From positions 1 to 62,407 of the forward strand of contig DOWS01000046.1 of assembly GCA_003519445.1 (NCBI GenBank): 62,407 bases of DNA, read 5' to 3'. The notes beneath the pieces are model-generated. The model ran no database searches and had not been told where the DNA came from. It was given only the letters and a program-made list of their open reading frames with translations. Positions within the stretch are counted from its first letter, which is position 1, and each line of letters opens with the position of its first letter. Of this stretch, positions 6,641-15,731 are shown piece after piece. The position numbers and the translations under genes were made by a program. Source of the stretch: Candidatus Daviesbacteria bacterium (GTDB lineage Bacteria > Patescibacteriota > Microgenomatia > Daviesbacterales > UBA10151).

Positions 6641-9364
6641 TTGACCTTTATTGGTTAATAACTGCAGTAAGATTATTCCGTTTCTTTCTTCAATTCTTTT
6701 CTCTTCACCTTGTTCTTTAATTTCTATTCTGGTTAAATCCTTTTTAGGATTATATTTAGCTTTTAATTTTTCTTCCCCTTTTATTTTAATGGTTTGATCT
6801 AAATCTTCCAGTCTGCCTGTTTTTTTATCTAACTTAAATTTAACCTCAAATTTATTATCAGGCAGGTTAATTGTTGGCCCGTCATTATAACTGATAGATT
6901 TGATTTCCAGTTTTTCCTTGCGCTTCTTATCCTTTGGTTCAACCTGTAATTTGGTGGTATTGCCTGCCTCATCAGTAATTATTATCTCTCCGGGGGTAAT
7001 TTCCTGGCCGTTTATTTCCAGATTTTGAGTAGTTAAATTAAACTGAACCATTGCTTCGGGCGGAGTTTTATCAATTTTAATTTCCTGCTCTTTGGGATTT
7101 TCTTCATTGCCTGCTTTATCAATACTCCTGAATTTTAGTTTTGAAATTCCTTCTTGGGAAATAGTAAATGGTTGGGAGTAAACCTGGATAGTAACTCCAT
7201 TATCCAAGGTATATTCAGTTTTTTCTATGCCTGATTCATCAGTTGCATTAAAGGTTACTGTTACATCTGATTTAAACCAGTTGTTTAATCCTTGGGTTCC
7301 TGATAACTGGACAGTGGTAACAGGGGGAGTTTCATCGTAATTAGCATTGCCGGTTAAGATAATCGTGGGATTAATTGTTTGCTGGTCAATTTGTAAAATT
7401 GGAGGTTCGGTGGAGCTAGTATCCAATACAGTTTGACCTTGGGAGGTAGAAGATATGGGGATGTCATTATACAAAACAGTTTCTGAATTGACATCGTTTT
7501 CAAATTTTCTGATTTTAAAATCAAAACTGCCATTATCCATTGCTTCAAATTTAATGGTGTATTGGCCGCTGTCAGGCAGCCAGATAAACTTGGCATCATC
7601 TAAAGTGTCATAACTGGAACCCGGAATATTTGCTTCAAAATCTCCATTTGGTAATGGCCCGGTATGGTTATCGGACGAGTCATAAACATGGATGTTGATA
7701 GGCGAATGAACAGAAACTTGCGTGCCGTTAAATGAATATGGTTGGTTTGATACCCCATTAGGTATCTGGTTATTTCCAGCCAAAATATTTTTAACTAAAT
7801 TTAAAGCAGGCCCGTTACCGGGTAATTCTCCGTGTTTTTGGTTAACATAAAAAACCGAGGAGGAGCCAAAAGAAGAACTCAAAAGAGGGACAGTATCATC
7901 ACCATTAATTCTAAACTCGTCTTTTTCCGGGATTTTAACTCCGGCAAAATCTATTTTGTATTTTTCAATAATTTGGCCAAGAGTGGCCATGCCGGAGCCG
8001 ACAATATTGGTAACTTCCACTCCGTTGGTGTTGGTTAAATTATTATCCAGACCATGGAATGTTTCAGATGGAGTAAATAAAGAAGTATTGTGGCCTAAAT
8101 TGGTCAAAAGAGTTTTTAATTGGGCATAGTTTAGCGCTCCAGTTACGTCATTGTTATCAATGTCTCTTAAATCAGCAAAAGGAAAAGGATGTTGATTATC
8201 CTGACCTGAATAAAAATTAAAGTATGTTTGGCTTGGAGCGAGTTGATAACCGCTAACCATATTTTGAATGACATCTTTAACTTCCGATGGAGCGAATTTG
8301 ATTAATCCAAATAGTAATACGGGATCTAGTTGTATTCCGTAATGTAAAGCTTTCAGGAAGTATGGGCTTCCCAAATGGGGAGTGCCTAAAGTAAATAATT
8401 TTCTGACATTTTGGGCTTTTGTTGCATCTGCAATGTAATTTCGGGCCACCAAACCGCCCATGGAATGGGCTACTATATCTACTTTTTGTGAACCTGTTTG
8501 AGTTTTTATTTGAGAAATCTTTTGATCCAGCAAATCCTTGGTTAAACTTAAATCTTTTCTCCAGTCATAAGGAAAGACAAAGAAATCTTGGTTTAGGATA
8601 TAGCTACTCCCTGTAAAAAAGTTAATAGCTCCCTGATAAGCCCCTGCATATAAATTTCCGGTTAAACCTAAACTAGCCTCGGAATTTATGCCATCAATTT
8701 TCATTCTTAACACATCAAAATAATCATCATTGCCGGGATTTCCTGCTTCCCCTTCATTAACCCAGACTTTCTCATCTTTGGGATAAGCATGGTTAAAAGT
8801 CCCACCATGTCCATCATCTTTATTCCAAATTGTATCCGCCTCAACTTTAAGTTCCGATCCCCCAATCCCCGGGATTAAAATTAAAGGGGTTTTGGTGAAA
8901 GGAGGTGGATCAGGAGCATTAGTATTAACTAAGTAGAGAGACGAACTGCCAATATATACTCCGCAAATATCAAAAAGTTTAACTTGGACTTGATTAACGC
9001 CTGGTTTAAAAAGGGAGGTAACATTCTGAGGAGGTTTATGAGAAATGAAAGCGCAGCCATTATCATATCTGAATGTGATAGATGCGGAAGTGCCATCTGG
9101 CCTCTTAACAACCCAAACCAGAGCCGCATCGTCTACGCCTGTACTGCCTGTCCCATCGGGATTTCCACTAAAAATCATTTGTCCGCTTCGATAGTCAATG
9201 TTAAAATTAACAGTTAAAAATGTTGCTCCCGAGGTAGTTGATTGTCCGGGGATGCCTGTGGTGATAGTATAGGGTATAGTTGCTGCAACAGCTGATTGGG
9301 GCAAGATTACCGGAAACAGAAAGACGGCGGAGATTATTGCAAGAAGCTTTAAAATTCTGGGCAT
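6623..9364 (-). CDS. Secreted LCAT-like lipase/acyltransferase with C-terminal Ig-like and OmpL47-like domains
   Basis: The start was set at ATG 9364, giving 913 aa with a clean signal peptide (MPRILKLLAIISAVFLF, cleavage after AVA at ~27). A promoter placed 7 bp upstream supports this start over an earlier one at 9430. Residues ~155-530 are an alpha/beta-hydrolase of the lecithin:cholesterol acyltransferase/lipase type: LILIPGIGGSEL, nucleophile VAHSMGGLVARN (Ser ~300), NGDDTVPLLSS (catalytic Asp) and KHGELPGNG (catalytic His). The C-terminal half has beta-sandwich domains, including the OmpL47-like pattern GLNNWFKSDVTVTFNATDES and IDKAGNEENPKEQEIKIDKT. It is probably exported and cell-wall or surface associated, hydrolysing or transferring acyl groups of lipids or glycolipids; the substrate is unknown. 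It stands next to the glycan locus but is transcribed away from it. Confidence 0.85.
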   Translation of the reverse strand: MPRILKLLAIISAVFLFPVILPQSAVAATIPYTITTGIPGQSTTSGATFLTVNFNIDYRSGQMIFSGNPDGTGSTGVDDAALVWVVKRPDGTSASITFRYDNGCAFISHKPPQNVTSLFKPGVNQVQVKLFDICGVYIGSSSLYLVNTNAPDPPPFTKTPLILIPGIGGSELKVEADTIWNKDDGHGGTFNHAYPKDEKVWVNEGEAGNPGNDDYFDVLRMKIDGINSEASLGLTGNLYAGAYQGAINFFTGSSYILNQDFFVFPYDWRKDLSLTKDLLDQKISQIKTQTGSQKVDIVAHSMGGLVARNYIADATKAQNVRKLFTLGTPHLGSPYFLKALHYGIQLDPVLLFGLIKFAPSEVKDVIQNMVSGYQLAPSQTYFNFYSGQDNQHPFPFADLRDIDNNDVTGALNYAQLKTLLTNLGHNTSLFTPSETFHGLDNNLTNTNGVEVTNIVGSGMATLGQIIEKYKIDFAGVKIPEKDEFRINGDDTVPLLSSSFGSSSVFYVNQKHGELPGNGPALNLVKNILAGNNQIPNGVSNQPYSFNGTQVSVHSPINIHVYDSSDNHTGPLPNGDFEANIPGSSYDTLDDAKFIWLPDSGQYTIKFEAMDNGSFDFKIRKFENDVNSETVLYNDIPISSTSQGQTVLDTSSTEPPILQIDQQTINPTIILTGNANYDETPPVTTVQLSGTQGLNNWFKSDVTVTFNATDESGIEKTEYTLDNGVTIQVYSQPFTISQEGISKLKFRSIDKAGNEENPKEQEIKIDKTPPEAMVQFNLTTQNLEINGQEITPGEIIITDEAGNTTKLQVEPKDKKRKEKLEIKSISYNDGPTINLPDNKFEVKFKLDKKTGRLEDLDQTIKIKGEEKLKAKYNPKKDLTRIEIKEQGEEKRIEERNGIILLQLLTNKGQLETNF

Positions 9365-9371
9365 TGATTTA

Positions 9372-9400
9372 ATGATAATCAGAATCTTTAATTTTAACAA
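9372..9400 (-). promoter_or_regulatory. Promoter of lipase gene (TTGTTA-17-TATCAT)
   Basis: On the minus strand TTGTTA (9395-9400) and TATCAT (9372-9377) are 17 bp apart. Seven bases separate the -10 box from ATG 9364, so transcription should start at or within 1-2 bases of the start codon. Confidence 0.55.
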
Positions 9401-9436
9401 GACATAACAAGCAATTGCCAGAATATGCATTGATAT

Positions 9437-9445
9437 TGGTATAAT
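9437..9445 (+). promoter_or_regulatory. Extended -10 promoter (TGgTATAAT) of the glycan locus
   Basis: A perfect extended -10 element lies 6 bp before ATG 9452; a weak TTGCCA is at 9415-9420. The message for the first glycosyltransferase is predicted leaderless. Confidence 0.6.
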
Positions 9446-9451
9446 TGTTAA

Positions 9452-10954
9452 ATGAGGTTTATTTTTAAATATAAATGGGGGATAGTCGTTGGCCTGGCAA
9501 TTATTGCTTTATTTTTTTTACTCCGTTTGCCCAATTTAACTTTGCAGCCTATTTTTGCCGACGAGGCTATTTATATCCGCTGGGCCCAGGTGATGAGAGC
9601 CGAGCCAACCCTGCGGTTTCTACCTTTATCCGATGGTAAAACCCCTCTTTTTATGTGGGCTATGATGCCTTTTCTGAAAGTATTTGAAGATCCTTTATTT
9701 GCCGGCAGGTTTTTATCTGTGGTAAGTGGATTTGTTACGCTTTTGGGAGTGTTTATGCTGACAAGAAAAGTATTTAATTTAAAAGCTGCTTTTTGGGCAA
9801 GCTTACTTTACGCGATAGTTCCTTATACGGTTTTTTTTGACCGGATGGCTTTAGTTGATTCCATGCTTTCTGCTTTTACTGTTTGGGCCCTGTATTTTGC
9901 CCTGTGGCTTGCAAGATCCCAAAGATTGGATATTTCTATGATTTTAGGATTTATTCTTGGGGGAGCGTGGCTTACCAAAACTCCGGCTGTTTTAAACCTG
10001 TTGCTTTTACCCGTATCCATACTGGCCTTTAAAAAAACAAAAGTAGAAAAGCATGCTTTTTTAAAACTTTTTTTGTTTTGGGCAGTGGCTATATTTATAG
10101 CATTGGCTATGTATAACCTCTTGCGGTTGGGGCCTAACTTTCATTTGCTTTCTTCCAGAAATGCCGACTATGTTTTTTCACCTCTTGAACTTGTAGGTAG
10201 GCCTCTTGATCCTTTTATTCCTCATTTTCATGATATTTCCGACTGGTTTCCCAAACTTTTAACTCTACCAGTATTGATTTTTTTGATAGGCGGAATAATT
10301 GAGGTTTTTATGGAAAAGAATAGAAAAGGATTGGTAGTTTTGCTGTGGGCTTTGATACCGCTGTTTTTGGCAATGGTATTTCTCCGGACTTTTACTGCTA
10401 GATACTTACTTTCCTCCATACCATTGCTTTTAATTTTTGGGGGATATTGTATTGAAGGGATAATAAAGTATTTAAAAAAAACAAAGGCATTAAGCGGAAA
10501 TTCTTTTTTGATACCTGGAGGACTTTTCCTGCTTTTAATGTATCCCGCAACACAGTTTAATTATCAACTTTTGACAAATCCCCCGCCGACATTTTTGCCA
10601 CAGGAGGAGAGGCTAGGTTATTTTGAACAGTGGACAGCAGGTTATGGCTTCAAAGAAATTGCCCGGTTTCTGATTGAACAAAAAACAAAAGGCTTGGTGG
10701 TTGTTGGTACAGAAGGCTTTTTCGGCACATTGCCGGATGGGCTCTATATTTATCTTGATAAATCCAATATTTCAGTTGTTGGCAGCCATGCTACAATTTC
10801 CGCCCAAGTCAGAAATGCTGCCAAAGATCATTTAACTTTCTTTGTGGGGAATAAAAGCAACCTGAAAGGTTCTGTTTCAGGGGTAGAGTTGATCAAAGAA
10901 TATCCCAAGGTTGGCTCTGATGCCACTGTTTTGTACAAAGTAGTGCCACGGTAA
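9452..10954 (+). CDS. GT39/ArnT-like membrane glycosyltransferase
   Basis: The 500 aa polytopic protein has the GT-C layout: a first membrane helix (~10-28), then the acidic catalytic motif ADEAIYIRWAQ (~36-46) at the start of the large first outer loop, followed by LPLSDGKTPLFMWAM, typical of the ArnT/PMT group. About ten further helices and a C-terminal globular outer domain (~390-500) follow. Such enzymes move a sugar from a polyprenyl-phosphate donor to a lipid, glycan or protein acceptor on the outer face of the membrane. It is first in a plus-strand run; the next gene begins 5 bp after its stop. Donor and acceptor cannot be told from sequence. Confidence 0.85.
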   Translation: MRFIFKYKWGIVVGLAIIALFFLLRLPNLTLQPIFADEAIYIRWAQVMRAEPTLRFLPLSDGKTPLFMWAMMPFLKVFEDPLFAGRFLSVVSGFVTLLGVFMLTRKVFNLKAAFWASLLYAIVPYTVFFDRMALVDSMLSAFTVWALYFALWLARSQRLDISMILGFILGGAWLTKTPAVLNLLLLPVSILAFKKTKVEKHAFLKLFLFWAVAIFIALAMYNLLRLGPNFHLLSSRNADYVFSPLELVGRPLDPFIPHFHDISDWFPKLLTLPVLIFLIGGIIEVFMEKNRKGLVVLLWALIPLFLAMVFLRTFTARYLLSSIPLLLIFGGYCIEGIIKYLKKTKALSGNSFLIPGGLFLLLMYPATQFNYQLLTNPPPTFLPQEERLGYFEQWTAGYGFKEIARFLIEQKTKGLVVVGTEGFFGTLPDGLYIYLDKSNISVVGSHATISAQVRNAAKDHLTFFVGNKSNLKGSVSGVELIKEYPKVGSDATVLYKVVPR

Positions 10955-10959
10955 TTAAG

Positions 10960-12597
10960 ATGAAAAAAACTCTTTTAATTTTATTTTTAATAACTTTGCC
11001 GTCTCTTATTTCTTTTTTTAACACCCAATTTTTTTACACCCAGGATTATATATTTATAGCCCGGCTGCAGCAGATGAGCAAAGCTTTATCTGATGGTTAT
11101 TTTCCTGTCCGCTGGGCAGGCGATCTCCGTTTTGGCGAACCCCTTTTTAATTTTTACGCCCCCCTCCCCTATTATCTGGGAGCTTTGATAAAACTTTTAG
11201 GTTTTAACTATATTTGGGTGGCAAAAATACTTTTTATTTTATCAAGCTTTTTATCTGCCGTAACAATGTATCTTTTGTGCCGGAAACTTTTTAATCAAAA
11301 ATCTGCATTTTTGGCAACTGCCCTTTACATATGGGCTCCTTATAGGGCAGTTGATCTTTATGTAAGAGGTGCCTTGTCCGAGGCTTTTGCTTTTGTCTTT
11401 TTCCCGCTGATTTTTTATGCCTCGCTGCTTTTATCCCAAAAAATCACTTTGAGAAGGATTTCTTTTCTTTCTATTTCCCTGGCAGGTTTATTCCTGACGC
11501 ATAATGTGACAACCTTAATCTTTTTACCATTTTTATTTTTATGGTGGTTGTATTTGTGGATAAAACAAAAAAACCGGAGATTAATTCTGCACTTTTGCTC
11601 CTCATTGGTATTAGGTTTGGGATTATCAGCAACTTTTCTTCTTCCGGCAGTTTTTGAAAGAGGGTTTATCCAGACAAAATATTTGCTGGTAGGATATTTT
11701 GATTTTAGGGCTCATTTTGTGGCATTTTACCAGTTTTTCTCAACATTCTGGGGGTACGGGTCATCGCTATGGGGGCCAATAGATGATATGTCGTTTCAAG
11801 TGGGCTTAGCCCATTGGGTAGCAATGCTGTTTGCTTTGGTTGTCGGGTTTATTAAACGAAGCGATAAAAAAATATTACTACTTACTTCGTTTTTGTTTTT
11901 CAGTTTCTTTTTCTCTATTTTTTTGCAGCATAACAAATCAGCCTTTTTATGGGAAGCGATTCCTTTAATGGCTTTTATCCAGTTTCCCTGGAGATTTCTG
12001 GCAATTTCAATTTTTATTGTTTCTTTGTTCGGTGCGGTAGCCCTAAATCATTTAAAATGGAAGCCTAACATTATTTTTTTTATTGCACTTGCTGCAGTAA
12101 TCCTAATTAATTTTAATTATTTTAAACCAAGGAACTTTGTAGAAGATTCTTTTTTTGCCAAGTTTTTAAATACGGACAGCACGCACCGGGGAGTGGATTT
12201 GACCAAAGATTATTTTCCAATCTGGGTAAAATTTGACAGGGTAGAATATTTTCCAACTCCAAGGGCAAATAGCGGAGAAATTGAAGTTTTAAGTTTTGAA
12301 CAAAAAACAGCCAAAGCAAAAGGGGAGATTAAGGTTTTATCAGACGCTTTGGTAGAAGTGCCTATTACTTATTTTCCCGGCTGGGAAGTTAAGGCGAATG
12401 GCCTAAATATAAAATTGCAAGAACCTTCTTTGCAGGGACTGATTACTTTTGAGCTTCCCAAGGGGGACAACAGGATAGATTTGGTATTAAAAGACACTCC
12501 TGTTAGAATAATAGGTAATATTTTAAGTTTAACAAGTGCCGCAGCGCTCCTTATTTTTTTAGGATATGCCAAATTTAAATATGCTAAATCTAATTAA
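10960..12597 (+). CDS. Polytopic membrane protein, PTPS-related (GT-C-like) family
   Basis: The 545 aa carry about a dozen membrane helices and a C-terminal outer beta domain with YFPGWEVKANG. The N-terminal loop motif (GYFPVRWAGDLRFGEPLFNF, then YAPLPYYLGAL) and the later WAPYRAVDLYVRGALSEAFA segment identify the family annotated as '6-pyruvoyl-tetrahydropterin synthase-related' membrane protein. That name is historical: nothing here resembles the pterin enzyme, and the topology is that of GT-C glycosyltransferases (YfhO-like). A role in building a surface glycan is likely. It is a close paralogue of the next gene, which overlaps it by 32 bp. Confidence 0.8.
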   Translation: MKKTLLILFLITLPSLISFFNTQFFYTQDYIFIARLQQMSKALSDGYFPVRWAGDLRFGEPLFNFYAPLPYYLGALIKLLGFNYIWVAKILFILSSFLSAVTMYLLCRKLFNQKSAFLATALYIWAPYRAVDLYVRGALSEAFAFVFFPLIFYASLLLSQKITLRRISFLSISLAGLFLTHNVTTLIFLPFLFLWWLYLWIKQKNRRLILHFCSSLVLGLGLSATFLLPAVFERGFIQTKYLLVGYFDFRAHFVAFYQFFSTFWGYGSSLWGPIDDMSFQVGLAHWVAMLFALVVGFIKRSDKKILLLTSFLFFSFFFSIFLQHNKSAFLWEAIPLMAFIQFPWRFLAISIFIVSLFGAVALNHLKWKPNIIFFIALAAVILINFNYFKPRNFVEDSFFAKFLNTDSTHRGVDLTKDYFPIWVKFDRVEYFPTPRANSGEIEVLSFEQKTAKAKGEIKVLSDALVEVPITYFPGWEVKANGLNIKLQEPSLQGLITFELPKGDNRIDLVLKDTPVRIIGNILSLTSAAALLIFLGYAKFKYAKSN

Positions 12598-14281
12598 ATC
12601 CCATAAAGTATTTACTATTGGTTTGATATTAACCCTGTCTTTGTTTTGGCCGCTTTTTTGGGCCCCGTTTTTTTCACATCATGACGATGTTCAAATTATC
12701 AGGCTTTACGAGATGGACAAGTGTATCAAGGATGGGCAAATTCCTTGCCGATGGGTGCCTGATTTAGGCGGTTTGTACGGTTACCCTATTTTTAACTACT
12801 ACGCCCCTCTTCCATATTATGTTGGTGAAATTTTTTATTTGATGACAGGCAGCCTGATTTTTTCCGTTAAGATGATGTTTGTCTTGCCTTTTGTTGGTTC
12901 CTACATATTTATGTTTCTTTTGGCCAGAAAATTTTGGGGAAAACTAGGAGGAAGTCTATCGGCAATTTTCTATAGTTTTGCCCCATACCATGCGCTTGAT
13001 TTTTATGCGAGGGGAGCCATGGGGGAGATGTGGGCTTTAATGGTTTTTCCGGCTTTGCTGTGGAGTTTTGTCAGAATGGGGGAGAAAACCTGTATTATAA
13101 ATCTAACTGTTTCTTCTTTATTAACTGCTTTCCTGATCACTTCCCATAATCTCTCCGCCATGTTATTTCTTCCTATACTTTTAATCTGGATTTTCATTTT
13201 GATGTTAAAAGCAAAAACCAGGAAATTTTTTCTTTATAGCATTCTTGCTATTTTGTTGGGAGTTTGCATTTCTGCTTTTTATCTTTTTCCAATGATATTT
13301 GAGAAGAATTTGGTGCATGTTGATACAACAACTTATGGATATTTTTCTTACACGGAACATTTTAAAGGATTTTCTAAATTACTGGAGAGGTCTTGGGGAT
13401 ATGGATCTTCCATCAGGGAAGTGCCCGGGGGAGAAAGAGACGGGTTGTCTTACCAGATTGGCTGGGTTCATCTTTTGGGCTGGGCTATTGCAATATATGC
13501 AGCCGTAAGGCTATGGCGTCCAAAGCGCTGGTTAGCTGTAGCGATAATTTTTTCCTCAATTCTTATAGCTTTAAGTATGTATATGATTAATCCCCGGTCG
13601 GTGTTTATCTGGAAATTTGTTGAACCAATAAAATTTCTGCAGTTTCCCTGGAGATTTTTATTAATTGTGAGCTTTTTTATTTCTTTTATTTCAGGAAGCG
13701 CAGTTTTAGTTTTAAAAAACAAGAAAATTTTGATTGCCCTAATTGTTTTGGTTGTGGCATTAAATTTTCTCTATTTCAGGCCGGAAAAATTTATTAATGT
13801 TACGGAAAAAGAACTTTTGTCAGGGGAATATTGGGATAAGCAAATTAAAAGATCTATTTTTGATTATTTGCCTATTTTTGCCAAGGAACCCCCGGCAGAA
13901 CTTGCCAAAGAGAGGTATCAAATTTTAACAGGAGAAACAAAAATAATTGATCTTAAAGAAGGCACTAACTGGTTTAACTTTAAGGCAGAAACCACCACCC
14001 ATACCATCATCCGCCTTTCCCAATATTATTTCCCTGACTGGAGGATAAAAGTTGACGGCAAGGAAGTGCCAATAGAATACAAAGATAATACTTTGGGTTT
14101 AATGACAATTATTTTAGGGAAAGGGAGCCACCAGATAAGCGGAAGATTATATGATACTCCTGTGAGAGTTGTTTCCAATTTTATCACTACGGTGACTTTT
14201 ATAGTTTTGGCTGTTGTGTTCATGTTCCAGATTAAGAGGATTAAAAAATGGCTTTTATACTATAGAAAAAGAATAGATTAA
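12566..14281 (+). CDS. PTPS-related GT-C-like membrane protein, paralogue of the preceding gene
   Basis: The 571 aa repeat the landmarks of the upstream protein: CRWVPDLGGLYGYPIFNYYA, PLPYYVGEIFY, SFAPYHALDFYARGAMGEMW, then SWGYGSS in the middle loop and a C-terminal YYFPDWRIKVDGKEV beta domain. The pair evidently arose by tandem duplication. Early C-K-C-like residues (DKCIKDGQIPCRW) in the first outer loop are absent from the paralogue and may form a disulfide. The start at 12566 overlaps the upstream gene by 32 bp; an ATG at 12581 is an alternative. Probable role: outer-face sugar or lipid-linked glycan transfer; substrates unknown. Confidence 0.8.
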   Translation: MPNLNMLNLIKSHKVFTIGLILTLSLFWPLFWAPFFSHHDDVQIIRLYEMDKCIKDGQIPCRWVPDLGGLYGYPIFNYYAPLPYYVGEIFYLMTGSLIFSVKMMFVLPFVGSYIFMFLLARKFWGKLGGSLSAIFYSFAPYHALDFYARGAMGEMWALMVFPALLWSFVRMGEKTCIINLTVSSLLTAFLITSHNLSAMLFLPILLIWIFILMLKAKTRKFFLYSILAILLGVCISAFYLFPMIFEKNLVHVDTTTYGYFSYTEHFKGFSKLLERSWGYGSSIREVPGGERDGLSYQIGWVHLLGWAIAIYAAVRLWRPKRWLAVAIIFSSILIALSMYMINPRSVFIWKFVEPIKFLQFPWRFLLIVSFFISFISGSAVLVLKNKKILIALIVLVVALNFLYFRPEKFINVTEKELLSGEYWDKQIKRSIFDYLPIFAKEPPAELAKERYQILTGETKIIDLKEGTNWFNFKAETTTHTIIRLSQYYFPDWRIKVDGKEVPIEYKDNTLGLMTIILGKGSHQISGRLYDTPVRVVSNFITTVTFIVLAVVFMFQIKRIKKWLLYYRKRID

Positions 14282-14285
14282 ATTT

Positions 14286-15731
14286 ATGGAAGATTTATCT
14301 GTAGAGTTGGTAAAAAACAGAGCTATTAAAGGAGCTGCAATACTGACTGTCAGAAATATCCTAATTCAGGCAGTATCTTTTTTTTCAATTGCTCTTTTAA
14401 CTTTTCTTTTAGAGCCGCAGGATTACGGCGTATTTTTTATAGTTTCCGCTGTTGTTAGTTTTTTGGCATATTTTGGCGATATAGGTTTTGCCGCCAGCTT
14501 GATACAAAAAAAAGAAAAATTGCAGGATATTGAACTGCGGACTATTTTTACCGCTCAACAAATACTGGTGTTTTCTCTTGTCAGTATAGTTTTTCTGCTT
14601 ACCCCGGTTATTAGAAATTTCTATCATTTTGACAATGGGGCAATATATCTTCTTTGGGCCCTTGCTTTTTCGCTTGTTCTTTCATCATTAAAAACTATAC
14701 CTACAGTATTGTTAGAGAGAAAACTGGAGTTTAATAAATACATTATTCCTCAAATCCTGGAAGTTTTAGTTTTTAATATTACTGCGGTATTTTTTGCCTG
14801 GAGGGGCTTTGGAGTTACAAGTTTTACAATAGCCGTCATCTTGCGGGGATTTGTAGGTTTGGTGTCAACTTATATAGTTTCACCGTGGATCCCGAGGTTT
14901 GCATTCTCTGCCTCCTCCTTTAAATCTTTGTTAAAGTTTGGAATTCCTTATCAAGCAAATACTTTTCTTGCAATGATCAAAGATGATGGCATGACGCTAT
15001 TCTTGGGTGGGACGCTGGGTTCATCCGGAATAGGGCTTTTGGGATGGGCTCAAAAATGGGCTTTTGCGCCTCTGCGTTTTTTTATGGATCAGGTTATCAA
15101 AGTTACTTTTCCTGCTTTTTCCCGTATGCAGGATAATAAAAAAGAGTTATCCAATGCCTTATCAAAATCAATTTTTTATATTTGTCTTTTGGTATTTCCG
15201 GCCCTTACTTTTTTGATACTGGTTGCTCCGTCTTTGGTGGAGGTAATTCCAAAGTATAGCAAATGGAGCCCGGCGCTTTTGGCGCTGTCGTTTCTCTCCA
15301 TTACTTCCGCCTTAGCCGCGGTAGCAACCCCTTTAACTAATGCCTTCAATGCAATTGGAAAAATATCAGTAACTTTTAAATTAATGATTATGTGGACTGT
15401 GCTCACTTGGCTTTTTGTGCCGTTTTTATCTTCTGTATTTGGAGTAAATGGCGCGGCAGCGGGTTTTGCCCTGGTAGGACTTAGTTCGGTGGTAGTGATG
15501 TTTGTTGCCTTAAAATATGTTGAGATAAATTATTTGAAAATTGTTGGAAAGCCATTGCTTGTTTCAGTAATTACAGGTGGGGTAGTGTTGGTAATAAGAT
15601 CTTCTTTGCAGGTTTCATGGCAACAGGTTGCTTTTATGTGCGCTGGTGGATTAGTAACATATTTTACAACTGTTCTTATCCTAGAACCCAAACTTTTAAT
15701 TTTTCTTAAAATAAAAAAAAGAAATGCTTAA
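14286..15731 (+). CDS. Wzx-like polysaccharide flippase (MOP superfamily)
   Basis: The 481 aa hydrophobic protein has 12-14 predicted helices and the N-terminal signature of MOP-superfamily polysaccharide exporters: KGAAILTVRNILIQAVSFFS, FLLEPQDYGVFFIVSAVVSF and GDIGFAASLIQKKE. It should flip undecaprenyl-linked oligosaccharides from the cytoplasmic to the outer face of the membrane. It lies 4 bp behind a GT-C gene and overlaps the next one by 8 bp, so it is in the same operon. A second flippase of the same superfamily is at 41004, so the locus may make two glycans or handle two lipid-linked intermediates. Confidence 0.9.
   Translation: MEDLSVELVKNRAIKGAAILTVRNILIQAVSFFSIALLTFLLEPQDYGVFFIVSAVVSFLAYFGDIGFAASLIQKKEKLQDIELRTIFTAQQILVFSLVSIVFLLTPVIRNFYHFDNGAIYLLWALAFSLVLSSLKTIPTVLLERKLEFNKYIIPQILEVLVFNITAVFFAWRGFGVTSFTIAVILRGFVGLVSTYIVSPWIPRFAFSASSFKSLLKFGIPYQANTFLAMIKDDGMTLFLGGTLGSSGIGLLGWAQKWAFAPLRFFMDQVIKVTFPAFSRMQDNKKELSNALSKSIFYICLLVFPALTFLILVAPSLVEVIPKYSKWSPALLALSFLSITSALAAVATPLTNAFNAIGKISVTFKLMIMWTVLTWLFVPFLSSVFGVNGAAAGFALVGLSSVVVMFVALKYVEINYLKIVGKPLLVSVITGGVVLVIRSSLQVSWQQVAFMCAGGLVTYFTTVLILEPKLLIFLKIKKRNA

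Noticed and set aside
10960..14281. Possible pterin biosynthesis genes, from the '6-pyruvoyl-tetrahydropterin synthase-related' family name.
   Set aside because: Both proteins are polytopic with GT-C-like outer loops and have no zinc-binding His triad or small soluble fold of the pterin enzyme.
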